From Microvelia longipes (lineage: Eukaryota > Arthropoda > Insecta > Hemiptera > Veliidae), in contig JACMZG010000008.1 of the NCBI GenBank assembly GCA_018340805.1, forward strand, positions 13,422,601 to 13,486,600: a DNA stretch of 64,000 nt. Reading direction: 5' to 3'. Of this stretch, positions 47,712 through 60,273 are shown piece by piece (within the stretch, counting starts at the first letter, position 1; every line of letters starts with the position of its first letter). The notes below the pieces were generated by a model. That model was given only the letters and a program-made list of their open reading frames with translations. It was not told the DNA's origin and made no database searches. The position numbers and the translations under genes are program-made.

Positions 47712-48149
47712 CACAATATTCTTGATGTAATATTCTCTTAAAATATTATTGATGTATCAAAAATAGTATTGGAGATAGTATATAATGAACTTTCATTATA
47801 TATGAAATAAAGTTTCATTTTAACTTAAAATGAAACTTTCTTTATTAGATACTATTCTTCAATAAGGTCTGTTCTGCAGCAAAGTATGAAACAAGGTCTA
47901 AAGTTAAGGATACATTTTACTTGACAAATGTAGAACCTCTAAAATGCAGTCTCATCAATTATATCAGGTCCTAAAATGTTTAATAACTTACCTCAGGACA
48001 TGAAACATAGACAATTATGACAATTCAATAAAACTAATAACAAAATATCTTATAAAAAAAAAAGATAAATATGTTTATCTGGTAACATTATTTTGTGAGA
48101 TTTCTTTTTTTTCAGTTAATTTAATACTTTTTCACCTTCTTTTATTTTA

Positions 48150-48282
48150 TGCATGTATGTAGGGCGTGTATGTATGTATATGTTATGTGTAATTGTGTGT
48201 ATATGTATGTATGTATGGGATATGATAGTGTTAATGTATTTATGTGTGTGTGTATGTTTGTATGTATGTATACATATATATT

Positions 48283-48310
<28 letters not shown>
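48150..48310. repeat. (TATG)n / (AT)n microsatellite
   Basis: GTATGTAT-rich run that changes to (AT)n at 48280-48308. Two overlapping frames of 63-64 codons here are low-complexity artefacts. Confidence 0.88.
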
Positions 48311-48313
<3 letters not shown>

Positions 48314-48419
48314 GTGTGTAATGTATATAGTATACCATAGTCTATGAAAACAATAAATACTGTACTATAAAATATGTACTTTAATAATTAATAAGCTTGC
48401 ACTAAATTTTGATCTTTAA

Positions 48420-48650
48420 AAAAATCACTTTTTATGCAAAACTGATCAAGGTTGTTTCAAATAGTTCAGCTCTTATCCCTGACTCAAGCCACTGGCTTTT
48501 AGGATAACTTTGTACAGTGTGAGATAGGTGTGCTGATATTGTTGTAGAGACAATAAAAGTAAACAAAATGTTGCACTTATTTAAAAACAAATTTGTGTAT
48601 GTATATTCTTTCAAATAAATATATATTATTATTATTATTATAATATAATT
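48420..48650 (+). repeat. Probable LINE 3' UTR end with (ATT)n tail
   Basis: Ends AATAAATATATATTATTATT repeated ATT, the format of insect non-LTR 3' ends, preceded by GC-richer sequence (CTCAAGCCACTGGCTTTTAG). No coding motif was recognised. Confidence 0.4.
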
Positions 48651-48699
48651 GTGACCTGCAAAGTATTAATTTGTCATTATTCAATAACCTTTTTACTTT

Positions 48700-48960
48700 T
48701 TTTCGTTTATATCAGAGAAAGTATATAGTATATTATGTATACAGTATATAGGTAGTATTCGCAAAAAATCTGAAACCGGAATACCCCATACACATATATG
48801 TAAGTGTGTGTGTGTCTGTTATCATAGCTTCCTGTGTGCTTATGCTAGAGAAAACAAACTTTGTATAAAAATGAATGTTTAAATCTAATTGTGCTATGGG
48901 GAAAATATTTTGTATTAACCAGCAACATTGAGTCAGCAAAATTTTGAAAATTCATAAAAC
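48700..48960 (+). repeat. 5S-type retroposon, 5' fragment
   Basis: TTCGCAAAAAATCTGAAACC, a GTGTGTGTGTGTCTGTTATC run, GCTTATGCTAGAGAA, AACCAGCAACATTGAGTCAG and AAAATTTTGAAAATTCATAA follow the family order; truncated before the 5S module. Confidence 0.6.
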
Positions 48961-49127
48961 GCAGAAATAATGGAAATGGATTGGGGTTCCCTTTTCTATA
49001 GTAATAATGAATAATAATAATGTCGTAGGTTCTTTTATAGAATAAGGACCACCAATAGGAGATCCCTTTTCTATAAAAGTGTCAGATATCTTGCAAATTA
49101 GAGTTACCTTAAGTATAATTTTAGATG

Positions 49128-49510
49128 TAACGTAAGTGAGTTCTTACTTTTCAAATGATTGGGACGGCGCGTTTGCGTGTTTGTATGTATCGTGAACATC
49201 CGTAAAATTTTACAGGTTTTAAATTAATAATTTGGTATACATTTAGAATTAACTATATGTTAGAGCTGTATTGTTTTTAATCACATTTCAACTTTTTTAA
49301 AATATTTTCAAAATGCCGGCCAATATGGCAGACATAAAAAAGTGAAAAATCGTGTACATTATTTTAAAGCTCTTAAAGAATAAAAAAAATATATTGAAGG
49401 CTCAATTTTTAAAAAAAAATAACCAAAATTTTAAAAGTGGTTACCAAAGTTTTGAACATAAAAAATTAGTTAAAAGGATTCAATCGAGTAATATTTCGTT
49501 AAAAACCTCT
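49128..49510 (-). repeat. Dispersed repeat with GCCGTCCCAATC terminus, copy 2
   Basis: On the minus strand it reads ATGTCTGCCATATTGGCCGG...TAAAACCTGTAAAATTTTAC, a CATACAAACACGCAAACGCG run, CCGTCCCAATCATTTG and AGTAAGAACTCACTTACG. This is the same order as at 18480-18877. Confidence 0.55.
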
Positions 49511-50219
49511 TGACAAGTAAGACTTTGAAAATTCGCTTAAATTACAGTTGAAATAATAAATGTTAAGGAAATTATTTGGCAACATCAATAGTGAAAATTT
49601 TGTCGTTGACGAAGAAATTTTGAAAGATAAAGGCAAAAATTAAAAGTTGAGAGTGTGATTTAAAATAAGAATTCGTTGAGAGAGGGAAATGACTCTTTTA
49701 AAGTATATTTAAAAGGTAAGTTCAAATGACAACTCAGTCAAGGGCATTAGGGCAGAAAAAGTTGAAGATGGTTTATTTAAAGTAAAAACAAAATTAACTT
49801 TTAGAGTATTGAGTTTGAATTTCAAGATGATGAAGAGTCAGAGTAATATGGAGATATATTGTGAACAATTTCAAATAGTACTCAATTTATTAGAAGTTTT
49901 TAACTGGTAAAATTTAGGTGAATGAGGTGTAAATAAGATAAAATGGATTTTTAATTAACCGGCACCACCGTGGTGGGGAGGATTTTATTTAAAAATAATA
50001 AAATAGTCAAAAATTTGTTAGAAGAATGCTAGAATTGGCGAAAATAAAATTAAGTAAATAACTAAGTACCGTTTATTTTACATGGAATCAACAAATGCCT
50101 TACTCATGTATCAGAGTCATGAATTTTAGGTTCTAAAATGCAATATTCTGCCCCATGATTATAATTATATGCATGGGACAAAAAAATGAGCTATGGTAAA
50201 TCAATTGAATTATGTATAC

Positions 50220-50705
50220 TATTAGAATTAATCTAAAAATCGGTTACGGAATACCTCGACTCTTTTTCTCATTACATCGGTTTCGTTACGCTTATCCTAC
50301 CTACTTCGAACTTGCTTCGCTCGTCCTCAAAAATAATATACAAAATTTATACTGCAACACGTCATTTCCTTTATTTTTTTTATTTCCAGTGTTTCCTATT
50401 CAGCAATTGACTATGGTCGATACTGCTTATTTTTTATGATCTAACCAAAATCATGGATATACTTGTCGCATTGAAACGAAACTTATTAGTATTAAATACG
50501 TACTAAATAGTACCTATTTATTACGTAAAGTTATACATTTGTATCGAATTTCTACATTATTGAATTATTTTACGATGTTTTACAAAAAAGAGGCACGTAA
50601 GAACACCTAAATCGGATAATTCAGGTGACAGCCCGGTTCCGGATTTTTTTGTAAACACGATACTTTCCCTATATACTTAGGGTATAAATGAAGGAAAGTA
50701 AAAAT
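50220..50705 (-). mobile_element. 5S-containing retroposon, copy C (inverted)
   Basis: On the minus strand: head ACTTTCCTTCATTTATACCC, ACAAAAAAATCCGGAACCGG, TAATAAGTTTCGTTTCAATG, CGACAAGTATATCCATGATT, TTGGTTAGATCATAAAAAAT. The diverged 5S module follows at 50387-50429 (TAAGCAGTATCGACCATAGT, AGGAAACACTGG), then the tail TGAGGACGAGCGAAGCAAGT and GAGGTATTCCGTAACCG. The 75-codon frame at 50212 lies in it. Confidence 0.65.
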
Positions 50706-50929
50706 TACTACTTCTTCCGTGCTACTTCTTCCGTGTTACGTACAAGAATTCAAAATGTTGCTTAATTTAAAATCTTAAGTATACAACACACACCATTTTT
50801 ATTTACGTAACTGAAATACGTAAGTAAAAAATAGATAAATGAAAAAACCTTGTTAAGAGTGCCTAGGTACTTGTCCTTAAAACTTCGGATTTGCTTTTCT
50901 AGACCTCGCAATTAAATGTTTGTCCAGTG

Positions 50930-51080
50930 TCTTATAGGTCGAGTGTGTTATAACTTCTTCCGACGTGCTTTGCTCGTCCTCAGAATGTCATGATTATCCT
51001 ACTTGATATTTTATTATTATCGCTACGCTCGACCTTAAAATTATTAGGTATCCAAATATCTAGGATGTTATAGCTTTGGG
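50930..51080 (+). repeat. Degenerate tandem repeat (family of 9780-9960)
   Basis: GTGCTTTGCTCGTCCTCAGA followed by ATGTCATGATTATCCTACTT, then TCGCTACGCTCGACCTTAAA. Confidence 0.5.
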
Positions 51081-51544
51081 GTAATTTAAGTTTCGAGAAT
51101 TAATACAGTGGTCATTCTATTAAATAATACGGGTAATAATCATTGAGATCATATATGGCTGTCAAGTTTTTTATGAGTATAGTTCTTTGTGATTATATTG
51201 TTTTTGTTTCCAACGGTTAGCTTTAACGGTTAAACTTAGTTATTAAGTTTATCAAATGAACAGTATTGCAACAATGTATCTTTATTTTAAAGTTAAAGAC
51301 AACACTGCTTTATTTAAATAATGACTTATGAGCAATAAAGACATTAATTATGTTATATAGACCAGGTTAGTCCTGCGTCACAAGGGAGGTTACTTCCGAA
51401 AAATCGTGTCTTACGCTTATTATTTTAATTCGGTTGAAATATTTTTTTTCCTGCTTATTTATGTTGATATGATTTAAGTCGAAAATTTGACAAAGATTTG
51501 ATAATATTGTGTCAAAATATATGTGCTAAAAATTATATTAGTAT

Positions 51545-51780
51545 GTTAAAATGACGGATTCACCAAACATTTGGTCCGCATTATTGGCACCCTTTTTAAA
51601 AATAGGAGTCTCACTTTAACCAAAAACCATATAGCTCTGGAGATTAATTATTACTACATGTATACTAAGTTTCATTGAAATCGGTTAATGTTTAAGGCGG
51701 TTATTGTGACACGTTGAAACTCAAACATACACGCCGTCCCAAACCTCTGAAATGAAAGAGTTCACTGATGCTTGTTCAAC
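51545..51780 (+). repeat. Dispersed repeat with GCCGTCCCAA terminus, copy 3
   Basis: TTGGTCCGCATTATTGGCAC, AACCAAAAACCATATAGCTC, TTCATTGAAATCGGTTAATG, AAGGCGGTTATTGTGACACG, ACGCCGTCCCAAACCTCTGA and AAAGAGTTCACTGATGCTTG. It is followed at 51930-52012 by GCTCGCT motifs, as in the block near 17-18.9 kb. Confidence 0.55.
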
Positions 51781-52379
51781 AATAGTGAATGAAGTATTTA
51801 ATAGGGATTGAAGAAACACTGAATTGATAGCAACTCCACCTGAGTTAAAAAAATTAACTCATCTATTGCACGTTCCGATCAATAGATTGATGAGAAAATT
51901 AGGTATATTTATAGACTTCCTTTGCTCGCTACATGTTATATATTAAATATACGTATATATTTAAACATATACGCAAAATATTTGTATTAAGTAAAAACAA
52001 TGGCTTGCTTCGCTCGCTAGGTAATAAAAGATTTTTAATAATTAAAAAATATTGGTTTTAGTCATACTTCTGGGTTGTATGCTTCAAATTTTATTTTGGT
52101 TAACGTTATATATTTGTTAATTTATATATTTGTGTTTTGTTTATGTTTTATTGGAATAAGTGTCTTGAATTCGTATCTTTTACACTTCTGTAACCCATGA
52201 ATTGCAAGTGCTTCATTTTTCATTTTTGCTCAAAATTATTTTGTTCTTCAATTTTACATTATTCTCGTCTGTTTCTACTTAACAATATTTTATATTATTC
52301 ATTGTGTGTTTAAATATTTCTTTTTGTAACTTGGCTGGAAAATTAAAATTACTGACTTGTTATAATCCTAAACATAGCT

Positions 52380-52530
52380 TTAGTCCCCAAGCCAAAAGCG
52401 AGGAAAGGCTATGCAAATTATTTGCAGATGCGAAACCAAGGCAGGTAATTCACAATTCGACTGCTAAAACGAATCTGAGGTGGATAAAAATCTTGCGAAT
52501 CAGTAATGTTCCCTGCCTGTTAGGCATACA
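52380..52530 (+). repeat. Dispersed GC-richer module, copy 3
   Basis: TAGTCCCCAAGCCAAAAGCG, AGGAAAGGCTATGCAAATTA and GCAGGTAATTCACAATTCGA parallel 45430-45600 block by block. The 83-codon frame at 52304-52555 with apparent splice signals is explained by this repeat. Confidence 0.5.
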
Positions 52531-52559
52531 ATATTTTATCTACTCACTTCAATAATGAA

Positions 52560-53450
52560 AATAAAATAGAAATAACGACATAAATATTTCTGGGATTATA
52601 ATTTGTTTATTATACCATCATTGTATTAGTAAACTAATATTTTTTATGAAGTAAACCCAAACAAAGAAATTCAATGATTAATCAAAACTTTGACGTATTT
52701 TAATATCATGTAATGAAAGTGAACTGTTATAAAGTTTTTATAAAGAATGAAATAACAAGAATTAGTAAAATCCTAATCTCTAAAGTATGTTTTTCTGAAT
52801 CAATCTACTTCTAATAAAATGATGATATTTTGTTTTAAATCGAGTTACCTTATAAATAAATAATATCAACTTTAAATTATTAAAACTTAAAACGAAAACT
52901 TGTATCAACAAGAATTTTAATCTACTGTTAAGTCAGAAAGTAAAAGATCATTCCGCTAAAGTTTTACCTACCTTTGAACACAAAGTAAAGCCCAAACACA
53001 AAATTTTTCTCCTTGTAAGTAATGTAATATAGTTTATTTAATCTAATGAAATCTAGTCCCTTCTGTGCCCTAAACTAGTTTATATCTAGTGTTTAAGATA
53101 AACACAAGTATTAATAATAAAGTAAAGCGTTTTAAATATATCCTTTAATCCCAAGGTAGATAATACTTTACCTAACTTTTTTGTTTTACGTCCAGTTTTT
53201 TTTAATTATAAAGACAGATCAACAAACTAACATTTTCAATATAGTTAAGTAATTATTAATTTTCCTGCCGTGAGCAGATTAATATAATATGCTGGTTTAT
53301 GTATTTTTACCTAATATTATTGGCTAATCAATTATTATTGTTTAACTATAGTTATTCTTCTTGTTTCAGGCAAAGGAAAAAATAAATTCAAGATGGCTAG
53401 TAGGACAATATTACTGCTAAAACATCTCTTAACTATTTATTTATCAATAT
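52560..53450. other. No gene seen
   Basis: AT-rich. A good-looking acceptor (CTTCTTGTTTCAG, ending at about 53369) precedes a frame of only 16 codons, AKEKINSRWLVGQYYC and stop. Without a partner exon I do not call it. Confidence 0.35.
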
Positions 53451-53493
53451 GAATTATATCTAACCTTACGTTCCAGTCTTTTAATAGATAAAA

Positions 53494-54604
53494 CCGGCCG
53501 CTTCGCGCCGGGCCTCCCTGTGGCCGCTTTGCGGCCACATTGTTGTTGTTTTGTATTATGTGTTGTTTCATTATTGTTCTTGTTACATGCATTTTGCCAT
53601 GTATCTAGCGAATTTTCACAGCTCTCCACACAGGCCCGCTTCGCGGCCTGAGAGGCTTTTTCACAAACTTGATTTTACTAATTGAGATTTTATTAATACT
53701 CTATTATTAATAGTATGCTATAATATTAAATTAAGAAGCATTATAAACAAAAATTATTATTCATGATTTTTGTTTTAAATAAAAAAACGTTTTCGTCACT
53801 AAAGATTGTCTGATTGAGCTGAAACCGGTCGCAATGGTTTTAGAATGACTTCGACCATTAAAGACAACTTCAACTCTTACTTACATTATGATTGTTTATA
53901 GAATTTAAAGAAATATGTCAATTTTTTTGTAAACAAATTGTTTATTTGAGTAATCTTAAGGTTGAAAAAAATATATACATGATTATTTAAAATAAAAATA
54001 CGTTTGCGTCACTTAGGATTGTCCGATTGAGCTAAAACTGGTCGCATTCGTTTTAGAATAACTTCGACCATATAAGACTACTTCGATGTTCTTCCTCTTT
54101 TCGGTCTGCTTAGCTCGGCGTGGTTCAGTGGAAACCATTTTTGTCCTGTCTCTCTGGGCAGTAGGCTACCATGATGGAGCAAGAAGTAGAGGTCTCTCTT
54201 TTATACTATATCCCCACCTCTAACACTATTGAACCCAACAGATATCGTACGAGTCTTTGATCTAGACGTATACATATATACAATTATATATATATGTATA
54301 CCGATTGCGCCATTTGTGATGTCGATTGAGCTGAAATTGTCTTAATCGATTCAGCTAGCCGTCTACTTAAACACGAAATACCTTGTTTTGAGCCATTTCA
54401 AGTTTCAAAAATTTTTTTTTTTCATGACGTCATAACTTTGGTTGATGACGTCATAATGTTTTTATAACATAGGCCTCGTAACCTCCACAACATCTCGCGA
54501 TTTGCAAAGTTTCGTTTCAATTTGAGAACGCCTTCGAAAGTTATCGTTCGCCATACGAAAGGGTAGAAACTCTACATACATATATATATATATAATTATA
54601 TATA

Positions 54605-54674
<70 letters not shown>

Positions 54675-54800
54675 TATAAACTTTTTCGGACATATATTTT
54701 TTATCAGGAAGCCAATAGGAACCGATTCCACCCACTCCTACCACAACTTCCGTCATCCGAACAACCTCATAAGCGTCATTTTCATTATGAAAATTCGCTA
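53494..54800 (-). mobile_element. Composite repeat with GC-rich mini-hairpin tail, copy 2
   Basis: Inverted relative to copy 3. It starts (minus strand) at TAGCGAATTTTCATAATG (54800), contains the head, (AT)n tract (54598-54668), the TATGACGTCAT pair (54422-54454), the GGTATACATATATATATAAT block, TGAAAATTCGCTAGATACAT (53596-53615), and part of the GC-rich tail to 53494. The tail is shorter than in copies 1 and 3. Frames of 71-89 codons across (AT)n are artefacts. Confidence 0.75.
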
Positions 54801-55239
54801 AAATAAAGGTCCTTACGTTTATTTTTTTTTTAATTTATAATTAAAACAGTGTTATTATTTAGATTACTATCAATAAATTAACAGAAACCTTTTATTTTAA
54901 TAATGGCGTTAAAATATCGGTGAAGCACGGGGTGCATTAATCGTTCGCGTCAATGTATTGTGAGGTTTTATTAATATGTGTGTCATTTGAATTCTTATTG
55001 ATTATTTTGAGTCAATGTGGTGGCTGTTACATTTTTAATCCTCGTTCAAGGAAATTAGTATCTGTCTGACTGAATGAATTAATCGAATCCTTAAAAGAAA
55101 ATAACTCTATTACTACTGTTAACTTTTATATAAATGTTTTTTTTACCTGCGCAGTATAATAACAGTTTTAAATAAACAAAAAAATACGCAATTTAATACA
55201 TTTTAATATTATTCGACTTTTATTATTCCGCCCCAGATA

Positions 55240-55419
55240 GTTATTTAAATTGGGAATAAACTTCTAAGAATTTAGGTTCTCTTACTAATCAATGGATTAG
55301 TAAGAGAAACAGTCAAATGCAATAGTCGAAGAAAAGTTGAATTGTTAATTAACGACACAGTATAATGATAGTCTTAAAAAAAAGTTATTAATTTTTTTTA
55401 TTATCATTCAACTTTTTTT
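55240..55419 (+). repeat. Dispersed repeat interrupted by the composite element (left part)
   Basis: AATTTAGGTTCTCTTACTAA, AACAGTCAAATGCAATAGTC, GAAGAAAAGTTGAATTG, AACGACACAGTATAATGATA and ATTCAACTTTTTT match 57290-57470. The continuation ATTCTGACACAGATAG resumes at 56819 after the composite element. It includes a hairpin TCTCTTACTAATC/GATTAGTAAGAGA. Confidence 0.75.
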
Positions 55420-56811
<1,392 letters not shown>

Positions 56812-56829
56812 ATTATTATTCTGACACAG

Positions 56830-57170
56830 ATAGTATTATTCTTTTTTTTAAGTTTATTCTGCGCTCTCAACACATGCGCGTTCTAGCAGACTCTAGGAAT
56901 TTGAGAATCAGAGTCAATTGTAAAGGTTTAGGAGAGGTGAGAACCACTTGTTCAATCGCCTTCTCTCTATAGTAGTAAGACACTTACACTAAAAGTGCGC
57001 CGAAGCTAGCGGTCAGATCCCCCACGGCATTGCTACCAATACCGGGGATACAGCGTGACATTTATAGATTATTAATTTTATTACAGAATAAGTTTTTTTA
57101 AATTCGCAGGGAAGATACGAATTTTCGTCTTTATTCTTAATAAAAACCCCCCAAGTAGCGAAAAAACTAT
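56830..57170. other. Unassigned sequence, possibly part of a dispersed repeat
   Basis: GC-richer patches (ACATGCGCGTTCTAGCAGAC, CCCCACGGCATTGCTACCAA, ACCGGGGATACAGCGTGACA) occur in otherwise AT-rich DNA between two copies of the dispersed repeat. I do not recognise a gene; tRNA-related origin of 56990-57055 is conceivable but unproven. Confidence 0.3.
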
Positions 57171-57171
57171 C

Positions 57172-57254
57172 TGTCCCCGCGGAGACTCAAACCTGGTAGA
57201 GAATCCAACCTCTAATTAGAAGTCAGACACGCTACCACTGCGCCACGTGATCCC
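57172..57254 (-). pseudogene. tRNA-Arg(UCU)-like sequence or tRNA-derived SINE head
   Basis: On the minus strand an A-box TGGCGCAGTGG is followed by a five-pair anticodon stem TCTGA/TTAGA around the loop CTTCTAA (anticodon TCT), then a B-box-like GGTTTGAGTCT. The T stem pairs poorly and the acceptor arms (GGGATCA versus GCGGGGA) do not pair, so this is not a functional tRNA. The variable region is enlarged. It most likely seeded a retroposon or is a decayed tRNA copy. Confidence 0.6.
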
Positions 57255-57279
57255 TGCAGTTTTATTAATTAGGAATAAA

Positions 57280-57560
57280 ATAAGTTTTATTAATTTTATG
57301 AGAATTTAGGTTCTCTTAAAAATCAGTGGACTAATTAGAGGAACAGTCAAATGCAATAGTCGAAGAAAAGTTTAATTGTGTTTTTTTAATGTTTTTTAAC
57401 GACACAGTGTAATAATAGTCTTAAAAAAATAAACTTGATTAAATTTGTTTAATATTATTCAAAGTTTTTTACTATTCTGACACAGATAGTTTTATTAATT
57501 GGGAATAAAAGTCTGAGAATTCAGGTTCTCTTACTGATAAATGAATAGAAATAATCAAAC
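57280..57560 (+). repeat. Dispersed repeat, uninterrupted copy plus partial repeat
   Basis: 57290-57470 equals the sequence at 55240-55419 plus its continuation ATTCTGACACAGATAG. A second start of the same unit (TTAATTGGGAATAAA..AGAATTCAGGTTCTCTTACT) follows at 57490-57540, indicating tandem units of about 190 bp. It serves as the empty-site reference for the composite element. Confidence 0.7.
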
Positions 57561-58785
57561 TAGTTATACTGTTGTTTCATATTAGATTTTTTAAATTAGA
57601 ATACGCAAAAAAGCGGGATTGAATTTATAATAAATGTAACTGTAAATGTAAATTATTGTAATAAACTTTTTTATTGTATAAAAATATAAAATTATTGTGT
57701 GTAAATTATTCAAAGAAAAGATAAACTTGCTGTGATAATGTGTATAATATTTTATTTAGATTTTTGTCCATTCAGTTAAATAAATGATTGTATGATTATT
57801 GTTTAAAAAAAATGATCAAGAACGATAAGTACTTCACAAAGTTTATATGTAAATTGGAAATAAATGTAAATCACTTTTGTTAAATTTATTGAATTTATTT
57901 TTTCCAATGATTTTTAATTTGGTTTAATGCTTGATTTACGATGTGAATTAGCTTACGAGCGAAAAAAATTAATTGTGTTTAAATTCGTGATTAAGTTTGT
58001 TTAAATTTGATTAAGTTGATTCTACAGGCAAGTTGCCGAAGTCATTACAAAGGTTCTGACCAGTCGAAGAAAATTTTTAACTTTTATTTTGTGATATCAT
58101 TGTCGATTAAAATAAATAGTTATCCACGTGTGTCCTCGCCTGCTGCTGTTTAACTTCCGTTATATAACTAACTAGTTATACAACTAACTAATTGGACTGT
58201 GCGGCCTAGAAGATACTTCTTTGGCTATTCAGTATTATTTAAACTTAAAAAAATTTTAATCCTTCACTGATTTAAAATATTGCCATATTTGATTTCAAAA
58301 TTTTTAGTTGGGGAAATTTATACGTCTTCATCGCCTTGAAAAACCTTCCATATTTTCATTCACCTTTACATAAAAACGACTCTTATGTATTATATTCCTT
58401 CAAATCAATGGCAACTATGGAAGTTTTACTATAAAAAGGTTCTGCGATCATATTTTTCAGTCTGGTTCTTTTGGTTTACAGTTTTTTTTTAAGTTTTATT
58501 TCTTCTGTAACTATAAATCATAGTGCTCTGGGTTTCTTATCTAACCTTTCCTTATGCTTCATTACAGTCGCTGCCTCCTACCTGTATGTGTAGCCATCCT
58601 TCTATTCTTTCCTTAAGTGTATGCCCCGTTCCGTTGTTAAGTATCGTTACAGCCATGTTAAAACAAACCACATCAAAATATCTGGTTTTTAATATATTTA
58701 GTATAACTATTGGCAAGTAAGTAAAAAATTAATTGCTTATAAGTTGCCCTTAAGTCGAAAAATAACTAGTAATTGTAACAAAAAA
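57561..58785. other. No gene seen
   Basis: AT-rich intergenic sequence. A 65-codon frame at 58523-58720 has no recognisable domain or splice context. Confidence 0.4.
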
Positions 58786-58813
58786 CATTTTGATGTTATT
58801 TTTTTTTTTTTTT

Positions 58814-60273
58814 GTCAACGGAGGGAAACGCGACGGCCTCTAGACGAAAGCTTTATCCCTCGGAATCAAAGCAGCTAACACCCTAAGAGGGGATGGCTCT
58901 GATCATCCGAAGGTTCGTCACCTTCTTTCGGTGGCGAAGCCTAGCCCATGGCACCGGTCCATGGAGTGTGGGGACTGGCGACTTCTCGACTGCCCAGCCG
59001 GTACCGTAGCAGCGATTGTCAGGCCTTACCCCACTAAAACATCTAGAGGTAAAACCCCACCGCCAGGCGCATACCCCCAATTGGCAAGGAGTATTGCGCC
59101 TTCGCGTGACTAAAAGTCTCCACCACGGTCCCAACACATGGTCGGCTAACTTCTGACCAGTGAGGGCGGCTTCTCTGACTTACCCTTCCTCCCCCTTCCT
59201 GCTCCAGTCAGAAAGGGGAGGCTGAAGACCCATCGATGGTGGATGCTTTGTTGACTGCCGGTGTAGCGATGAAGTGCCTCGAGTGCTCCAAGACCAACGG
59301 CACCTAGAACAGAAAAATTGCCCAGGGGGACCCGCCCATGTGGTGGACCCACCAGTCCATCCGGTCGCCTGAAGCTCTCCCGCTCTTCCACCTCCGACAT
59401 GAGAGAGCTTTCAGCCAAGGCCAGACGACCAACGGATCCAGCCGGTCGGCAATACCCCCGACACAACCCCCACTCGCAGCACTCGCTAGCCCCGTCACAC
59501 CCAAAGACACTGAAGATGGGGATGTCGCTGAAGAAGCTGATGGTCTTACAGGGTAGTTAGGTCCAACAGAGTTTCCAACCGTGCCTCCCGTGGAGCGGAC
59601 TCAGCGCCGGGTTTAACAAATGACCGGAGAGCCCTGACACGGTTGGCCTGCCTGCGCAGCCTAATGACTTCACTAACCTAAAGACAAACAACTAAAGCCT
59701 AATATCACAGAGTTCGGCATGCCTCTCGCAAGAGAAACTCATACACCGCGGTTTGACATATTGCCGGGGTGATGATTAACAGTGGTCGATCCTAAACTAA
59801 ACACTGACTAAACCTAAAATAAATACCTAATCCTAGTTAAAACATATCTACATGACCTAGCCTAATATCACAGAATGCCGAGGATAAGCCAGCCAGCCGG
59901 TTTTAACAGATTGCCGGACTGGTTGCCGTTCGGCCTAAACTAACTAAACCTAAATATCACAGAATTGGGTGATAGTTCCTCCAGCTATGCTGTGGGCGCA
60001 CACCCGGTTTTAACATATTCCCGAGGTGAGCATTAACTACCACCCCCTATCTAACCTAGCCTTAACTTAAAATCACAGCAAAATTACACTCACTAACCTA
60101 GATTAAAAGAGGCAACTGCCGTCCCATTGACCTGCAATGGAGCCTGCCCACCATCCGGTTTGAACAAATGGCGGGGGACAGTTACGACAGCTGCTGAACT
60201 ATACCTAAGCTATCCTAATAAACTAAGACTAACCTGACTCTGTTGAACCTAAATCTTATGGTAGAATCCTGCC
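58814..60273 (-). other. LINE 3' UTR with five spaced CCGG-stem motifs
   Basis: Motifs of the type CCGGTTTTAACAGATTGCCGG occur at 59607-59627, 59746-59766, 59897-59917, 60004-60024 and 60155-60174. They are separated by 107-151 bp and by CTAACCTAAACTAA-type filler. Each can form a short CCGG/CCGG stem over a 12-13-nt AT loop. The rest of the 3' UTR (58814-59600) is GC-rich, and frames on both strands (60-106 codons) within it do not match known proteins. Confidence 0.7.

Noticed and set aside
52304..52555. 83-codon frame with apparent acceptor (CTTTAG) and donor (GCAG/GTAATT) and the exon-like segment SEERLCKLFADAKPRQ
   Set aside because: The segment aligns block by block with non-coding repeat sequence at 45430-45600, so it is better explained as a dispersed repeat.
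53369..53420. Possible short last exon after TTGTTTCAG
   Set aside because: Only 16 codons before a stop and no phase-compatible upstream partner could be found.
58883..59560. Several overlapping 60-106-codon frames on both strands
   Set aside because: They lie in the GC-rich 3' UTR of the truncated LINE, where low stop density is due to composition; no known domain is visible.
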